From a virus: 64,000 nucleotides of DNA. The translations under genes were made by a program, and so were the position numbers. Positions 29,323 through 37,500 of the stretch are shown piece after piece. Under the pieces are notes generated by a model. It ran no database searches, was not told where the DNA came from, and worked only from the letters and a program-made list of their open reading frames with translations. Numbering within the stretch: the first letter of the stretch is position 1; each line of letters starts with the position of its first letter. The DNA lies in the IMG/VR virus record IMGVR_UViG_3300027759_000002, positions 115,755 to 179,754 of that record; one strand, written 5' to 3'.

Positions 29323-30189
29323 ATGTCATCTTGGGGAAATAACGATAACGCAGCTAATGCACCATATTGGGCTGTTGAGACAGTACAAACAACAAATGCG
29401 CCAGTTGCATCCGCACCAACAGCAGCAAACGTTGCACTGTTGTATGGTAATACACAATTCCAGGCATATACACAAGGTATGACTGTTGGATTATTCATGG
29501 TAGATGCTACAGAAACCACTGCTGGTGGTGATAATGTAGTGGATATCTCATTGTCGAATCAAGGATCCGGATATGTTGCAGTGCCTGGTATTACATTATC
29601 AGGCGGCGGCGGTACATCTGCTGCAGCAACTGCTTCTATTGCTGGGGGTAAAATTTCCAATATCACTGTAACAAACGTTGGTTCTGGATATACATCCGAT
29701 CCTGTAGTTACAATTGGCCAACCTAATTTAGTTATTCCAATAGCTCAAGTTATTGTTGCAAACAACGTAATAATGTATACTGCACACGGCCAAGCAAATA
29801 GTGCTGCTCTAGTTTATAACTGGAATGGTTCCGCAAATATTGGTGGTATTACAAATGCAAACACATATTATGTTGTGCCTGTTGATGCCAATCGTTTCTC
29901 ATTAGCAGCAACTGCCGCTGATGCAGCTAACAACGTTGTTATTGACCTTACAACACAAGGTGCTGCAACTCAATACTTTGATATTGTTGGTGGTGTACGT
30001 GCTACTGCTGTTGCAAGCCGTGGTTTAAGTCAAGGTGCAAGCGGTGCAGAACATGCAACACACATTGGTTGGAATATAAAAACAGTTGGTTCAGGTGGCC
30101 GTGCTGGTCGTGTTCAATACGAAACGTTAGTTGCCATCTCTGAAGTTAAAGGTGATGGTTCAGACGATATTACTTTACCTGACGCTTAA
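29323..30189 (+). CDS. Structural (virion surface or fiber-type) protein, 288 aa
   Basis: Ala/Gly/Thr/Val-rich, low-charge, beta-type composition typical of virion proteins. GSGYVAVPGITLSGGGG and GSGYTSDPVVTIG (about 82-125) are two copies of the GSGYxxxPxVTI repeat found in phage fibers and decoration proteins. Strong SD (AAGGAG) and a late promoter imply abundant late expression. Followed by a GC hairpin. Precise location in the particle unknown. Confidence 0.75.
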   Translation: MSSWGNNDNAANAPYWAVETVQTTNAPVASAPTAANVALLYGNTQFQAYTQGMTVGLFMVDATETTAGGDNVVDISLSNQGSGYVAVPGITLSGGGGTSAAATASIAGGKISNITVTNVGSGYTSDPVVTIGQPNLVIPIAQVIVANNVIMYTAHGQANSAALVYNWNGSANIGGITNANTYYVVPVDANRFSLAATAADAANNVVIDLTTQGAATQYFDIVGGVRATAVASRGLSQGASGAEHATHIGWNIKTVGSGGRAGRVQYETLVAISEVKGDGSDDITLPDA

Positions 30190-30194
30190 CAAAA

Positions 30195-30208
30195 GGGGCT
30201 TCGGCCCC
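30195..30208 (+). terminator. UUCG hairpin after the structural gene
   Basis: GGGGC-TTCG-GCCCC, very stable, but followed by a poor T tract (CATTTAAT). It could terminate partially or protect the 3' end of the structural mRNA. Confidence 0.45.
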
Positions 30209-30216
30209 CATTTAAT

Positions 30217-30603
30217 ATGTTCGATGAATTGAATGAAGATAATTTTATGATGTATGCTGCAAAATGCTATACATCACCACATTGCATTATGTCGGAATTT
30301 GAGGGAGATATTAAAAGAACAAAATACCTGAAAAGGTTATTTCGTAGATATAAGGTCACAAAATCCCTCAAAGAACGATTAATTATAAACCATATCATTT
30401 TATTGAATAATGTTTTTGGTCCAGAAGCAACGGCAAGAATATTGTTCTATAAGACTGATGAACGTGATTATGATATTCTAAAAACATTTTTAGATTACCT
30501 TGACATTATGCCTGACTTTGTTTATGGAATTAATGGAAAAACTATATCATCATCCGATTTACCACTAGATATGAATGTCGCAGAGATATTAAGAAACATA
30601 TGA
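30217..30603 (+). CDS. DUF7207-like conserved phage protein
   Basis: 128 residues: ENFMMYAAKCYTSPHC, then IKRTKYLKRLFRRYKVT, KERLIINHIILLNNVFGPEA and PDFVYGINGKTI. This order matches a small family in T4-like phages, usually near head genes, with unknown role. It ends in a 4-base overlap with the next gene. Confidence 0.65.
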   Translation: MFDELNEDNFMMYAAKCYTSPHCIMSEFEGDIKRTKYLKRLFRRYKVTKSLKERLIINHIILLNNVFGPEATARILFYKTDERDYDILKTFLDYLDIMPDFVYGINGKTISSSDLPLDMNVAEILRNI

Positions 30604-31253
30604 AAAAATTCAACGAATACATCAACGAAGTTAAAGAACCAACTGGTGACCTAAAGAAGGCTTGTTGGACTGGATACACTGCTGTCGGAACAAAAAAGAA
30701 AAACGGTAGAACCGTTCCTAATTGTGTTCCAGAAGAAGTTGAAATAGACGAAAACCATATTGCCATCGCCATGGGTAAAGAGATGGATGATGAAGGCAGT
30801 ATGATTATGAATCAACTGGATCAAATAGAACGTTCCATTAACATGATGCGTGAAGTTGTCAAGGATCCAAATATGCAGGTACCTGCTTGGGTGCAATCTA
30901 AAGTAACATTAGCCGCAGACTATATTGAAACTGCTGCTGGTTATATGTCTAGTAAAAATGAAGAAGTTGACTTAGAAGAAACTGCTGCATGGCAACGCAA
31001 AGAAGGCAAAAGTGAATCTGGTGGTTTGAATCAAAAGGGTGTTGATTCTTATCGTAGAGAAAATCCTGGTTCAAAACTAAAGACAGCTGTCACAACCAAA
31101 CCATCAAAATTAAAAGCAGGTTCAGCTGCAGCAAATCGCCGTAAGTCATTCTGTGCTAGAATGTCTGGTATGAAGAAAAGATTAACATCAGCAAAAACTG
31201 CTAATGATCCGGATTCTCGTATTAATAAATCTTTACGTAAGTGGAATTGCTGA
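30600..31253 (+). CDS. Capsid-targeted protein with DUF6321-like C-terminal domain
   Basis: 217 residues. N-terminus MKKFNEYINEV is capsid-targeting-like with an I-N-E cleavage site. A CWTGYTAVGTKKKNGRTVPNC element follows. The C-terminal third (GLNQKGVDSYRRENPGSKLK to the end, SFCARMSGMKKRLTSAKT, SLRKWNC) is the strongly conserved basic domain known as DUF6321, found in T4-like phages. It is suited to nucleic acid binding in the head; this is inference. Confidence 0.75.
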   Translation: MKKFNEYINEVKEPTGDLKKACWTGYTAVGTKKKNGRTVPNCVPEEVEIDENHIAIAMGKEMDDEGSMIMNQLDQIERSINMMREVVKDPNMQVPAWVQSKVTLAADYIETAAGYMSSKNEEVDLEETAAWQRKEGKSESGGLNQKGVDSYRRENPGSKLKTAVTTKPSKLKAGSAAANRRKSFCARMSGMKKRLTSAKTANDPDSRINKSLRKWNC

Positions 31254-31498
31254 TGAAAACATTTCAAGAATATATCACAGAAAAGGGTAGATGTTGGACT
31301 GGTTACAAACCTGTTCCAGGTAAAAAAGCATACTCCGATAACAGCTGTGTAAAAGAAGATGGTATGGCAGCTGCACCAGCAAACAGTGTCAGCGGTGGAA
31401 ACATTGCTGGTTCAGGTGGCGCTGGTGGAGAACCAGGTGTTTCTAAGAAAAGAAATCCAGTAATGTCATTTACTAAACGCAGTCAACCGAAGATGTAA
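31253..31498 (+). CDS. Small capsid-targeted protein, 81 aa
   Basis: N-terminus MKTFQEYITEKG is nearly the T4 internal-protein targeting peptide (MKTYQEFIAE). It shares the CWTGYKPVPGKKAYSDNSC motif with the preceding protein. The remainder is Gly/Ala-rich, ending basic. ATGA overlap with the upstream stop. Likely a head internal protein. Confidence 0.65.
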   Translation: MKTFQEYITEKGRCWTGYKPVPGKKAYSDNSCVKEDGMAAAPANSVSGGNIAGSGGAGGEPGVSKKRNPVMSFTKRSQPKM

Positions 31499-31499
31499 T

Positions 31500-31955
31500 A
31501 TGTGGATACTGCAATGGTTACCTAATTGGATTTTCTACGCCGTCTTATTAGCCGGCGTTTTTGGTGTGGCCGCATCATATTTCATTAGATTCCTTAGTTT
31601 CATTCCTTTTCTTTACATTTACAAAACACCTATACAACTTGGTTCAATTGCATCGATTGCCATTGGAACTTTTATGTCAGGTGCGATATATGATAATGAC
31701 GTATGGGAAACAAGAGTAAAAGAAATGGAAGCCAAAGTTGCTGTTGCTGAAACACAATCAAAAGAAGAAAATATTAAGATTGTTGAAAGAGTGGTAAACA
31801 AGGTACAGATAGTCAGAACCAGAGGTGAAGACATTGTTAAATATGTAGATAGAGAAGTGGTCAAGTATGACACAAAATTTGCACCAGGTGGTATCTGTGA
31901 AATTCCAAAAGAGTTTATCAAGGCACATAATGATGCAGTTGAGGCACCTAAATGA
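31500..31955 (+). CDS. Membrane protein with periplasmic coiled coil, possible i-spanin
   Basis: 151 residues with two hydrophobic segments (about 8-28 and 34-62) then a charged coiled coil from about 68 and a C-terminal VKYDTKFAPGGICEIPKEF. Proteins of this build (Rz type) pair with a small outer-membrane lipoprotein to disrupt the envelope. Such a lipoprotein is two genes downstream, next to the endolysin. Two membrane spans rather than one is unusual for Rz, so the call is tentative. Confidence 0.5.
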   Translation: MWILQWLPNWIFYAVLLAGVFGVAASYFIRFLSFIPFLYIYKTPIQLGSIASIAIGTFMSGAIYDNDVWETRVKEMEAKVAVAETQSKEENIKIVERVVNKVQIVRTRGEDIVKYVDREVVKYDTKFAPGGICEIPKEFIKAHNDAVEAPK

Positions 31956-32263
31956 AAACCTTCAAACAGTTCATTTCACATAAATCACCAGAAGAAAAAA
32001 AGAAGCCACTTGACTATGCTGCTATTCGTGCAGCATCAGCACAATCAACTCCAACACAGAAGACTGGTAGTACTAAATTTGTTATGCACCGAGAAGGTTA
32101 CGGTCCTTGGGGTAAAATATCACAAGTTAATTTAGATAAAATTGCAAAAGCCAAAAAACGTGAAGAAAAAGAAAAAGGTTTAATGAGAAAACCCGGATCA
32201 ACGGCATCAAAAGATACAATTAATTATGTTACTAAAGTAAATAAACTTTCTGAAGAAAAATGA
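31952..32263 (+). CDS. Small protein with capsid-targeting-like N-terminus, 103 aa
   Basis: Starts MKTFKQFISHKSPEE, resembling the capsid-targeting peptide but without Glu at the cleavage position. Basic, with YAAIRAASAQSTPTQ and EGYGPWGKISQ. Overlaps both neighbours (ATGA type). Function unknown; a packaged basic protein is plausible. Confidence 0.6.
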   Translation: MKTFKQFISHKSPEEKKKPLDYAAIRAASAQSTPTQKTGSTKFVMHREGYGPWGKISQVNLDKIAKAKKREEKEKGLMRKPGSTASKDTINYVTKVNKLSEEK

Positions 32264-32544
32264 ATCCAATTAAATTATTCATACTAGTAATTTTCATACT
32301 ACTTGCTTTTTTAGCAACTGGTTGTTCAACTACTGTTCCTGTTACAATGAAGTTTCCTGAAGTGCCAGATAAATTATTACAAAAATGTCCCCAGTTACAA
32401 AAATTGGGTGAAGATGTAAAATTGAGTGATGTAAGCAAAACTGTTACAATTAATTATACTACTTATTATGAGTGTGCTGTGAAAAATGATGCATGGATTG
32501 AATGGTATCAAATACAAAAACACATTTATGAAAGTGTAAAATAA
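32260..32544 (+). CDS. Lipoprotein, possible o-spanin
   Basis: 94 residues with a lipoprotein signal: hydrophobic FILVIFILLAFLATGC, lipobox L-A-T-G-C with Cys22. The mature part CSTTVPVTMKFPEVPDKLL then CPQLQKL is short and proline-containing like Rz1-type outer-membrane spanins. The stop overlaps the endolysin start (TAATG). With 31500 it would form a two-component spanin pair. Other exported lipoproteins cannot be excluded. Confidence 0.6.
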   Translation: MNPIKLFILVIFILLAFLATGCSTTVPVTMKFPEVPDKLLQKCPQLQKLGEDVKLSDVSKTVTINYTTYYECAVKNDAWIEWYQIQKHIYESVK

Positions 32545-33167
32545 TGGAACTGACCAAAGAACAACTAAAACAATTACTTCCTAAAAACCCATATGTTGAC
32601 CATTGGCATCACGCATTGTCAATTTTATTGCCTGATTATGAAATCAATACACCTCAGAGAATGGCTGCTTTTATAGCACAGTGTTCACATGAGTCTGGTG
32701 GATTTACTGCACTAAAAGAGAACCTAAATTACAAACCTGCAACCTTGCGTAAAATCTTTCCAAAGTATTTTCCGAATGATGAAATTGCTAATGATTACTG
32801 TTCACGACCAAACAAGCAAGCAGCCATTGCAAACAAAGTCTATGCATCACGCATGGGCAACGGTGATGAATCATCAGGTGACGGATACAAGTTCTGTGGT
32901 CGTGGATTGATTCAATTGACCGGCCGAGACAACTATACATTCTTTGCAGGTTCATTAAACATCACAGTTGAAGATGCATCAGAATATCTTGCAACATTTG
33001 AAGGTGCTGCACAGTCAGCCTGTTGGTTCTGGGAAACAAATGATTTAAATAAATGGTCAGACAAAGGTGATATACTAACATTAACGAAAAAGATTAATGG
33101 TGGAACAATTGGCCTAGATGACCGAATCAAACATTACGAACATGCACTACATGTTTTTGGAGTATAA
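32544..33167 (+). CDS. GH19-type endolysin (chitinase-like lysozyme)
   Basis: 207-residue muramidase-type enzyme that cuts peptidoglycan at lysis. FIAQCSHESGGF (about 44-55) holds the catalytic Glu of the GH19 fold, followed by LKENLNYKP, then GRGLIQLTGRDNY (about 116-128) and KKINGGTIGLDDRI near the end. No signal peptide or wall-binding domain, so it needs a holin; candidates with two membrane spans lie just downstream. Confidence 0.92.
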   Translation: MELTKEQLKQLLPKNPYVDHWHHALSILLPDYEINTPQRMAAFIAQCSHESGGFTALKENLNYKPATLRKIFPKYFPNDEIANDYCSRPNKQAAIANKVYASRMGNGDESSGDGYKFCGRGLIQLTGRDNYTFFAGSLNITVEDASEYLATFEGAAQSACWFWETNDLNKWSDKGDILTLTKKINGGTIGLDDRIKHYEHALHVFGV

Positions 33168-33168
33168 T

Positions 33169-33603
33169 ATGAAAAAATTACTAATTATTTTATTATTGAT
33201 ACCTTGTTTAACATTTGCACAAAAACAAAAAGATGGTGTTACATATGATGCGGTGATTACCCGTGTTATTGACGGTGATACTGTTGCATTTCATGCGCCA
33301 TTTTTACCTGCGCCACTCAAACCAGAACTTTCAATTAGAGTTTTTGGAGTTGATACACCAGAAAAAGGATTCAGAGCAGGTTGTCCAAGTGAAGATGCAA
33401 GAGGCCAAGCAGCTAGCGCCTTCACTAAGGCTCAAATTAATGCAGCAACCAAACGACAAATCATACTCATGGATTGGGACAAATATGGTGGTCGAGTCTT
33501 GGGTGATGTAATATTGGATGGCAAAAGTCTCCGTATGATGTTGATACAACAAGGTTATGCTCGTGAATATTACGGTGAAGCTAAAACTTCTTGGTGTAAT
33601 TAA
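33169..33603 (+). CDS. Secreted thermonuclease-like (SNase) nuclease
   Basis: 144 residues. ATG 33169 starts a clear signal peptide (MKKLLIILLLIPCLTFA). The SNase core shows VITRVIDGDTVAF, IRVFGVDTPEKG with catalytic Arg and Glu, and DKYGGRVLGDV with the second Arg, then a YAREYYGEAK end. Expected to degrade DNA or RNA in the periplasm, perhaps against incoming or released DNA. Sits beside the lysis genes. Confidence 0.88.
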   Translation: MKKLLIILLLIPCLTFAQKQKDGVTYDAVITRVIDGDTVAFHAPFLPAPLKPELSIRVFGVDTPEKGFRAGCPSEDARGQAASAFTKAQINAATKRQIILMDWDKYGGRVLGDVILDGKSLRMMLIQQGYAREYYGEAKTSWCN

Positions 33604-33612
33604 GGAAAAAAA

Positions 33613-33906
33613 ATGAATGATAGAAAACTATTATATGTAGCTATAGGAATGATTCTTTTGCCATTATCATTAGCATTTTGTGGTGGCGATAGATTTCGTT
33701 ATCCATGTCAAGACCCTGATAATTGGGACAAAGATATGTGCAAGATGCCAAGATGTGATGTGACAAGAACATGTCCAGAACATATATTCAAAGGACAACG
33801 TGACCCAAGATTGGGACCACCAACAACAAGAGTTGAACCTATCGGACAAACTCCTGTACCAACACAATGTACTACACCAACACAAGGAGCTAACTGTGGA
33901 AAATAA
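33613..33906 (+). CDS. Exported Cys-rich protein, 97 aa
   Basis: Hydrophobic N-terminus (LLYVAIGMILLPLSLAFC) ends in a possible lipobox L-A-F-C. The mature part is Cys- and Pro-rich (CDVTRTCPEHIF, PTQCTTPTQGANC). Probably a periplasmic or outer-membrane lipoprotein of the lysis-region cluster. No family recognised. Confidence 0.6.
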   Translation: MNDRKLLYVAIGMILLPLSLAFCGGDRFRYPCQDPDNWDKDMCKMPRCDVTRTCPEHIFKGQRDPRLGPPTTRVEPIGQTPVPTQCTTPTQGANCGK

Positions 33907-33913
33907 TAATCTC

Positions 33914-34351
33914 ATGTATACAGAAGAACAGCTAATGGCTCGACTGAAATTCTTCATCGGTATTTGTTTAGCATTAACATTGACAGGTATTGTCTTTGTT
34001 GTTCTCTATTCAATTATCTTTGTAACACAACCATTAAATGCAATTAGTCCTATCGACCAAAAATTCTTTGAGTTGATTATTCCTATTGCAACATTCTTAA
34101 CTGGTACTTTATCAGGCATCATGCTTGCAGGTAATGATAAAGACCTTAGAGCAAAGGCACTAGATGCAGCAAATAAACCACCAGTCGTTTCAGGACCACC
34201 ACCAAGTACACCTTCAACTAATGCACCAAGCAACAATGCAACATTTGGCGCACCAACGTCAAGTGCAGCAACCTTTGCACCAGCACCACAAGTTGTCACA
34301 GGATTTGGCGGCAAACCTGCACCAGCACCAGCCTTCCAACCAGAAATCTAA
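33914..34351 (+). CDS. Two-span membrane protein with Pro/Ala-rich tail, 145 aa
   Basis: Spans at about residues 11-34 and 50-72, then a low-complexity tail of Pro, Ala, Thr and Ser. ATG 33914 is the likely start; an in-frame GTG at 33896 would overlap the preceding stop. Holin-like topology, but the long tail is not typical. Function unknown. Confidence 0.55.
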   Translation: MYTEEQLMARLKFFIGICLALTLTGIVFVVLYSIIFVTQPLNAISPIDQKFFELIIPIATFLTGTLSGIMLAGNDKDLRAKALDAANKPPVVSGPPPSTPSTNAPSNNATFGAPTSSAATFAPAPQVVTGFGGKPAPAPAFQPEI

Positions 34352-34355
34352 ATAG

Positions 34356-34577
34356 ATGTACTACTTAAAAAGTATGTTATCGGATGGTGTCAATGGCACC
34401 ATCTCTAGCAAAAGAGTTGTCACACTGTTAGCATTTGTAATGTGTGCATCAGGTTTTATTACTATGTTATATGGTCATCCTATAGATTCTAAAATTTACG
34501 ATTCAATGATGTACATTGTAATTGCAGGTTTAGGTTTCACAGCATCAGAAAAGTTTACTAAAAAGGACGAAAAATGA
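34356..34577 (+). CDS. Holin-like small membrane protein, 73 aa
   Basis: NGTISSKRVVTLLAFVMCASGFITMLYG and a second span ending AGLGFTASEKFTKK: a two-span architecture and GLGxTASEKF ending that recur in small phage membrane proteins near endolysins. Plausible holin, not proven. ATG overlap with the next gene. Confidence 0.6.
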   Translation: MYYLKSMLSDGVNGTISSKRVVTLLAFVMCASGFITMLYGHPIDSKIYDSMMYIVIAGLGFTASEKFTKKDEK

Positions 34578-34780
34578 AAAATTATATATTTGTAGCAGGA
34601 CTATGTTTAGCCATATCTTCAACAGCTTTTGCTGCAGCAGAAACAAAAAAAGTTTGTGTTGATGTAAAAGATAAACAAGGTCAAGTTGTTAAAGACAAAG
34701 CTGGCAAACCAAAACAAAATTGTAAAGAAATGAAAGTTCACAAGAAACTTGAAGGCACAGAAGTTCCTGTGAAAAAATAA
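34574..34780 (+). CDS. Periplasmic hypothetical protein, 68 aa
   Basis: Signal peptide MKNYIFVAGLCLAISSTAFA, then a Lys-rich mature part with KVCVDVKDKQGQVVKDKAG and one further Cys. The stop shares a base with the iscU ATG. Function unknown. Confidence 0.6.
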   Translation: MKNYIFVAGLCLAISSTAFAAAETKKVCVDVKDKQGQVVKDKAGKPKQNCKEMKVHKKLEGTEVPVKK

Positions 34781-35175
34781 TGGCATATTCTGATAAGGTA
34801 ATTGACCATTACGAAAATCCCCGCAACGTAGGTAAATTTCAGGAAGATGACACTATAGGTACCGGCATGGTCGGTGCGCCTGCTTGCGGCGATGTAATGA
34901 GACTTCAAATTAAAGTTGAAGAAGGAATTATTACTGATGCAAAATTTAAAACATATGGATGTGGAAGCGCAATTGCCAGTTCAAGTCTCGTTACTGAATG
35001 GGTCAAAGGAAAAACGCTTAACGAAGCGGGAACGATTAGTAATTCAATCATTGCTGAAGAACTTGCCCTCCCACCGGTTAAAATACATTGTAGCATACTT
35101 GCAGAAGATGCTGTGAAAGCGGCCATTAACAATTATAAAGGTAAACATGTTGACAGTAACTGCGAATGCCATTGA
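34780..35175 (+). CDS. iscU: IscU-like Fe-S cluster scaffold
   Basis: 131 residues, close to proteobacterial IscU throughout: [18 protein letters not shown], cluster ligands C36 (APACGDV, with D38), C61 ([10 protein letters not shown]) and C104 ([11 protein letters not shown]), plus the LPPVK chaperone-binding motif. All functional residues are kept, so it should assemble [2Fe-2S] clusters using host IscS and HscA/B. A short C-terminal tail adds CECH. Clear lateral acquisition from a bacterium. Overlaps the A-type carrier gene by 29 bases. Confidence 0.95.
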   Translation: MAYSDKVIDHYENPRNVGKFQEDDTIGTGMVGAPACGDVMRLQIKVEEGIITDAKFKTYGCGSAIASSSLVTEWVKGKTLNEAGTISNSIIAEELALPPVKIHCSILAEDAVKAAINNYKGKHVDSNCECH

Positions 35176-35461
35176 ACAGATAAAAGAAATTTTATTGGAA
35201 GAAGAAAGTTCAAAATACGTCAGAGCCTTTATCGAAGGTGGTGGATGCTCTGGTTTTAATTATGGTTTCATGATAGAGGATGCTAAGAATGAGGATGATT
35301 TTGAAGTGACTGAAAAATTACTTGTTGATTCCGCCAGTATGCAGTATTTCTCTGGTGCAACAATAGATTATAAAAAAGATAGACTAACAGGATCACAATT
35401 TGTGATTACCAACCCAAATGCCAAATCAACATGCGGTTGCGGCAGCAGCTTTAGTGTATAA
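35147..35461 (+). CDS. erpA: A-type Fe-S carrier (ErpA/IscA-like)
   Basis: 104 residues with the three conserved cysteines: C34 in [11 protein letters not shown] and C96/C98 in TCGCGSSF. These proteins receive clusters from IscU and deliver them to apo-enzymes. The 29-base overlap with iscU implies coupled synthesis. Likely phage clients in this window are not obvious. Confidence 0.93.
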   Translation: MLTVTANAIEQIKEILLEEESSKYVRAFIEGGGCSGFNYGFMIEDAKNEDDFEVTEKLLVDSASMQYFSGATIDYKKDRLTGSQFVITNPNAKSTCGCGSSFSV

Positions 35462-35472
35462 GAAAGAACCAA

Positions 35473-35778
35473 ATGGCCACTACAGTAGAAAGAATTGGTA
35501 TTGTTGAAACTAAGGTAGAAAACCTTAATGAAAAAATGGATGACCTAAAAATTGATGTTAAAGATATGCATGACTGTCTTGATAAAACTCGGGACACCTT
35601 AGTTGAGAAACTGGAAGAAATGTATGGTGCATCCTGTGCTCAACATGCCGAACTAGCAAAGAAGATTGGTGACCTAGAAAAGGTTAGACAAAAGGTAATG
35701 TGGATGTTTGCCGGTGCCATAGCATTTGCTGGAATACTTTCCGGCCACTTAGAAAAAATACTTGCATTTTTACATTAA
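35473..35778 (+). CDS. Coiled-coil protein with C-terminal membrane anchor (XhlA-like)
   Basis: 101 residues: heptad-like VERIGIVETKVENLNEKMDDL, a long helix to about 70, then one span (MWMFAGAIAFAGILSGHL). The layout resembles XhlA/hemolysin-type phage proteins that act in lysis or membrane attachment. Function not established. Confidence 0.6.
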   Translation: MATTVERIGIVETKVENLNEKMDDLKIDVKDMHDCLDKTRDTLVEKLEEMYGASCAQHAELAKKIGDLEKVRQKVMWMFAGAIAFAGILSGHLEKILAFLH

Positions 35779-35790
35779 TTGGTGTATAAT
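35762..35790 (+). promoter_or_regulatory. Sigma70 promoter before primase
   Basis: TTGCAT (35762-35767), 17 bp, TATAAT (35785-35790), overlapping the end of the preceding gene. Confidence 0.75.
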
Positions 35791-35822
35791 CTAGTTTCTT
35801 GTAAACTTCACACCATTTTGTT

Positions 35823-36836
35823 ATGTCCGTTTTTATTGATAGAACCTTTCTGCTAAGGGTATCCCCGAAGCTTCAAAAATTCACACAGAAAAAGGACAAC
35901 CTGTATAACTTCAGGTGTCCTCTCTGTGGCGACTCAAGTAAGAACAAAACCAAAGCCCGTGGTTATGTTTACGAAAAAAAGAACAATTACTTTTATATGT
36001 GCCACAATTGTGGTGCATCCACTTCCTTTTATAATTTCCTGGAGAAGGTTGATCCAAACCTAGTTAAAGAATATGCACTTGAGCGGTACAAAAATGGTGA
36101 ACAGGGACGTGACAATTACGTTAAACCAACTTTCGATGAATTCAAACCTGAAACCCCGAAGTTTCGTGTTAAATTCGATATTCCATCGGTCGAATCGTTA
36201 CCAGAAGAACATTTTGCGAAGGTGTATGTCAAATCCCGCAAAATACCAGAGTCGTTCCATGCACACCTATATTTTGCACAAGACTTTAAAGGCTTTGTCG
36301 ATAGCCTGCAAATAGAGAAAGATGGTCTCAAAGAAGAAGACCCTAGATTGGTAATACCATTCTATGATGAAGATAAAAATCTTGTGGCATTTCAAGGTCG
36401 TGCATTAGGTGAATCTAAACTAAGATATATCACCGTAAAGACAGACAAAGATAACCACAAGTTATTCGGGACTGACCGGATCAACACGGAAGACATGATA
36501 TATGTTGTGGAAGGTCCTATTGACTCTATGTTTCTGGAGAATGCCGTTGCAACTGCGGATTCAAATCTGATGGCTGCTTCCAAGCACTTTGACAAGTCTA
36601 AGATTGTTTTGGTGTATGATAATGAACCAAGAAACAAAGAACTACATAATCAGATGGACAAGGCTATCGAGGAACACTACAATGTGGTAATCTGGCCTGA
36701 AATGATTGAAGAAAAAGATGTAAATGATATGGTTTTGAATGGCTTCTCACCAGACGAAATTCAAGATATCATAAGTAAACATACCTTTGTAAATCTGAGA
36801 GCAAAGATGGAATTTATTAACTGGAAAAAGACTTGA
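35823..36836 (+). CDS. 61: DNA primase (gp61)
   Basis: 337 residues. N-terminal zinc ribbon: CPLCGDS (about 34) and CHNCG (about 61). Toprim core: MIYVVEGPIDSMFLENAV with the catalytic Glu (about 222) and LVYDNEPRNK (about 264). Makes RNA primers for lagging-strand synthesis with the gp41 helicase. Size matches T4 gp61 (342). Confidence 0.95.
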   Translation: MSVFIDRTFLLRVSPKLQKFTQKKDNLYNFRCPLCGDSSKNKTKARGYVYEKKNNYFYMCHNCGASTSFYNFLEKVDPNLVKEYALERYKNGEQGRDNYVKPTFDEFKPETPKFRVKFDIPSVESLPEEHFAKVYVKSRKIPESFHAHLYFAQDFKGFVDSLQIEKDGLKEEDPRLVIPFYDEDKNLVAFQGRALGESKLRYITVKTDKDNHKLFGTDRINTEDMIYVVEGPIDSMFLENAVATADSNLMAASKHFDKSKIVLVYDNEPRNKELHNQMDKAIEEHYNVVIWPEMIEEKDVNDMVLNGFSPDEIQDIISKHTFVNLRAKMEFINWKKT

Positions 36837-36849
36837 ACGGAGATTTGTT

Positions 36850-37500
36850 ATGCAGGTGAAATTGATATCATACACACAGGGAGCAGACGGTAAGAATTTG
36901 TTAGAACAGGTTGCTTTTGCAGCCAGAGTATCAAATCCTGCCAATCAAAATAATACCGAAACATCTGAAAAGTTGGTTCGGTATCTTATCAAAAACCAAC
37001 ATTGGTCACCACTAGAAATGGTGAGTATTTGTTTGGAGATAGACACCACACGGGATATAGCACGCCAGATTTTAAGGCATCGTTCCTTTTCCTTTCAGGA
37101 ATTTAGTCAACGATATGCTGATGCGTCCCAGTTAGGATTTGAATTAAGGGACTGTCGGTTACAGGATACAAAGAATCGTCAGAATAGTATTGAAACTGAT
37201 AATGAAGTGTTGCAAGGGAAATGGGCAATGATTCAAACTGTAGTACTTTCTCATGTAACAGAAGCTTATGAATGGGCATTAAAAAACGGTATTGCAAAAG
37301 AACAAGCGAGAGCAGTACTGCCAGAGGGTATGACTGGTTCACGTTTGTATATGAATGGAACACTTCGTTCTTGGGTTCACTATATACAACTCCGAAGCGC
37401 AAACGGGACACAGAAAGAACATCAAGATGTTGCATTGGCTTGTGCTGATGTTATTGAGCCAATTTTTCCTATGATTAAGGAGTACACTAATGGACAGTAA
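36850..37500 (+). CDS. thyX: ThyX, flavin-dependent thymidylate synthase
   Basis: 216 residues. Signature RHRSFSFQEFSQRY (about 77-90) matches RHRxxSxxxxSxRY, with the catalytic Ser and dUMP-binding Arg present. Converts dUMP to dTMP using FAD, methylene-THF and NADPH. Substrate comes from dCMP deaminase. T4 uses the unrelated ThyA-type enzyme; ThyX is usual in marine T4-like phages. Overlaps the next gene by 11 bases. Confidence 0.96.
   Translation: MQVKLISYTQGADGKNLLEQVAFAARVSNPANQNNTETSEKLVRYLIKNQHWSPLEMVSICLEIDTTRDIARQILRHRSFSFQEFSQRYADASQLGFELRDCRLQDTKNRQNSIETDNEVLQGKWAMIQTVVLSHVTEAYEWALKNGIAKEQARAVLPEGMTGSRLYMNGTLRSWVHYIQLRSANGTQKEHQDVALACADVIEPIFPMIKEYTNGQ

Noticed and set aside
30542-30772. 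Minus-strand frame overlapping the 30217/30600 genes
   Set aside because: Antisense shadow of two genes with conserved domains and overlapping start-stop; no RBS or promoter of its own.
34347-34355. TCTAAATAG as a late promoter for the holin-like gene
   Set aside because: Transcription from it would begin downstream of ATG 34356, so it cannot serve that gene; it is simply the end of the preceding gene.
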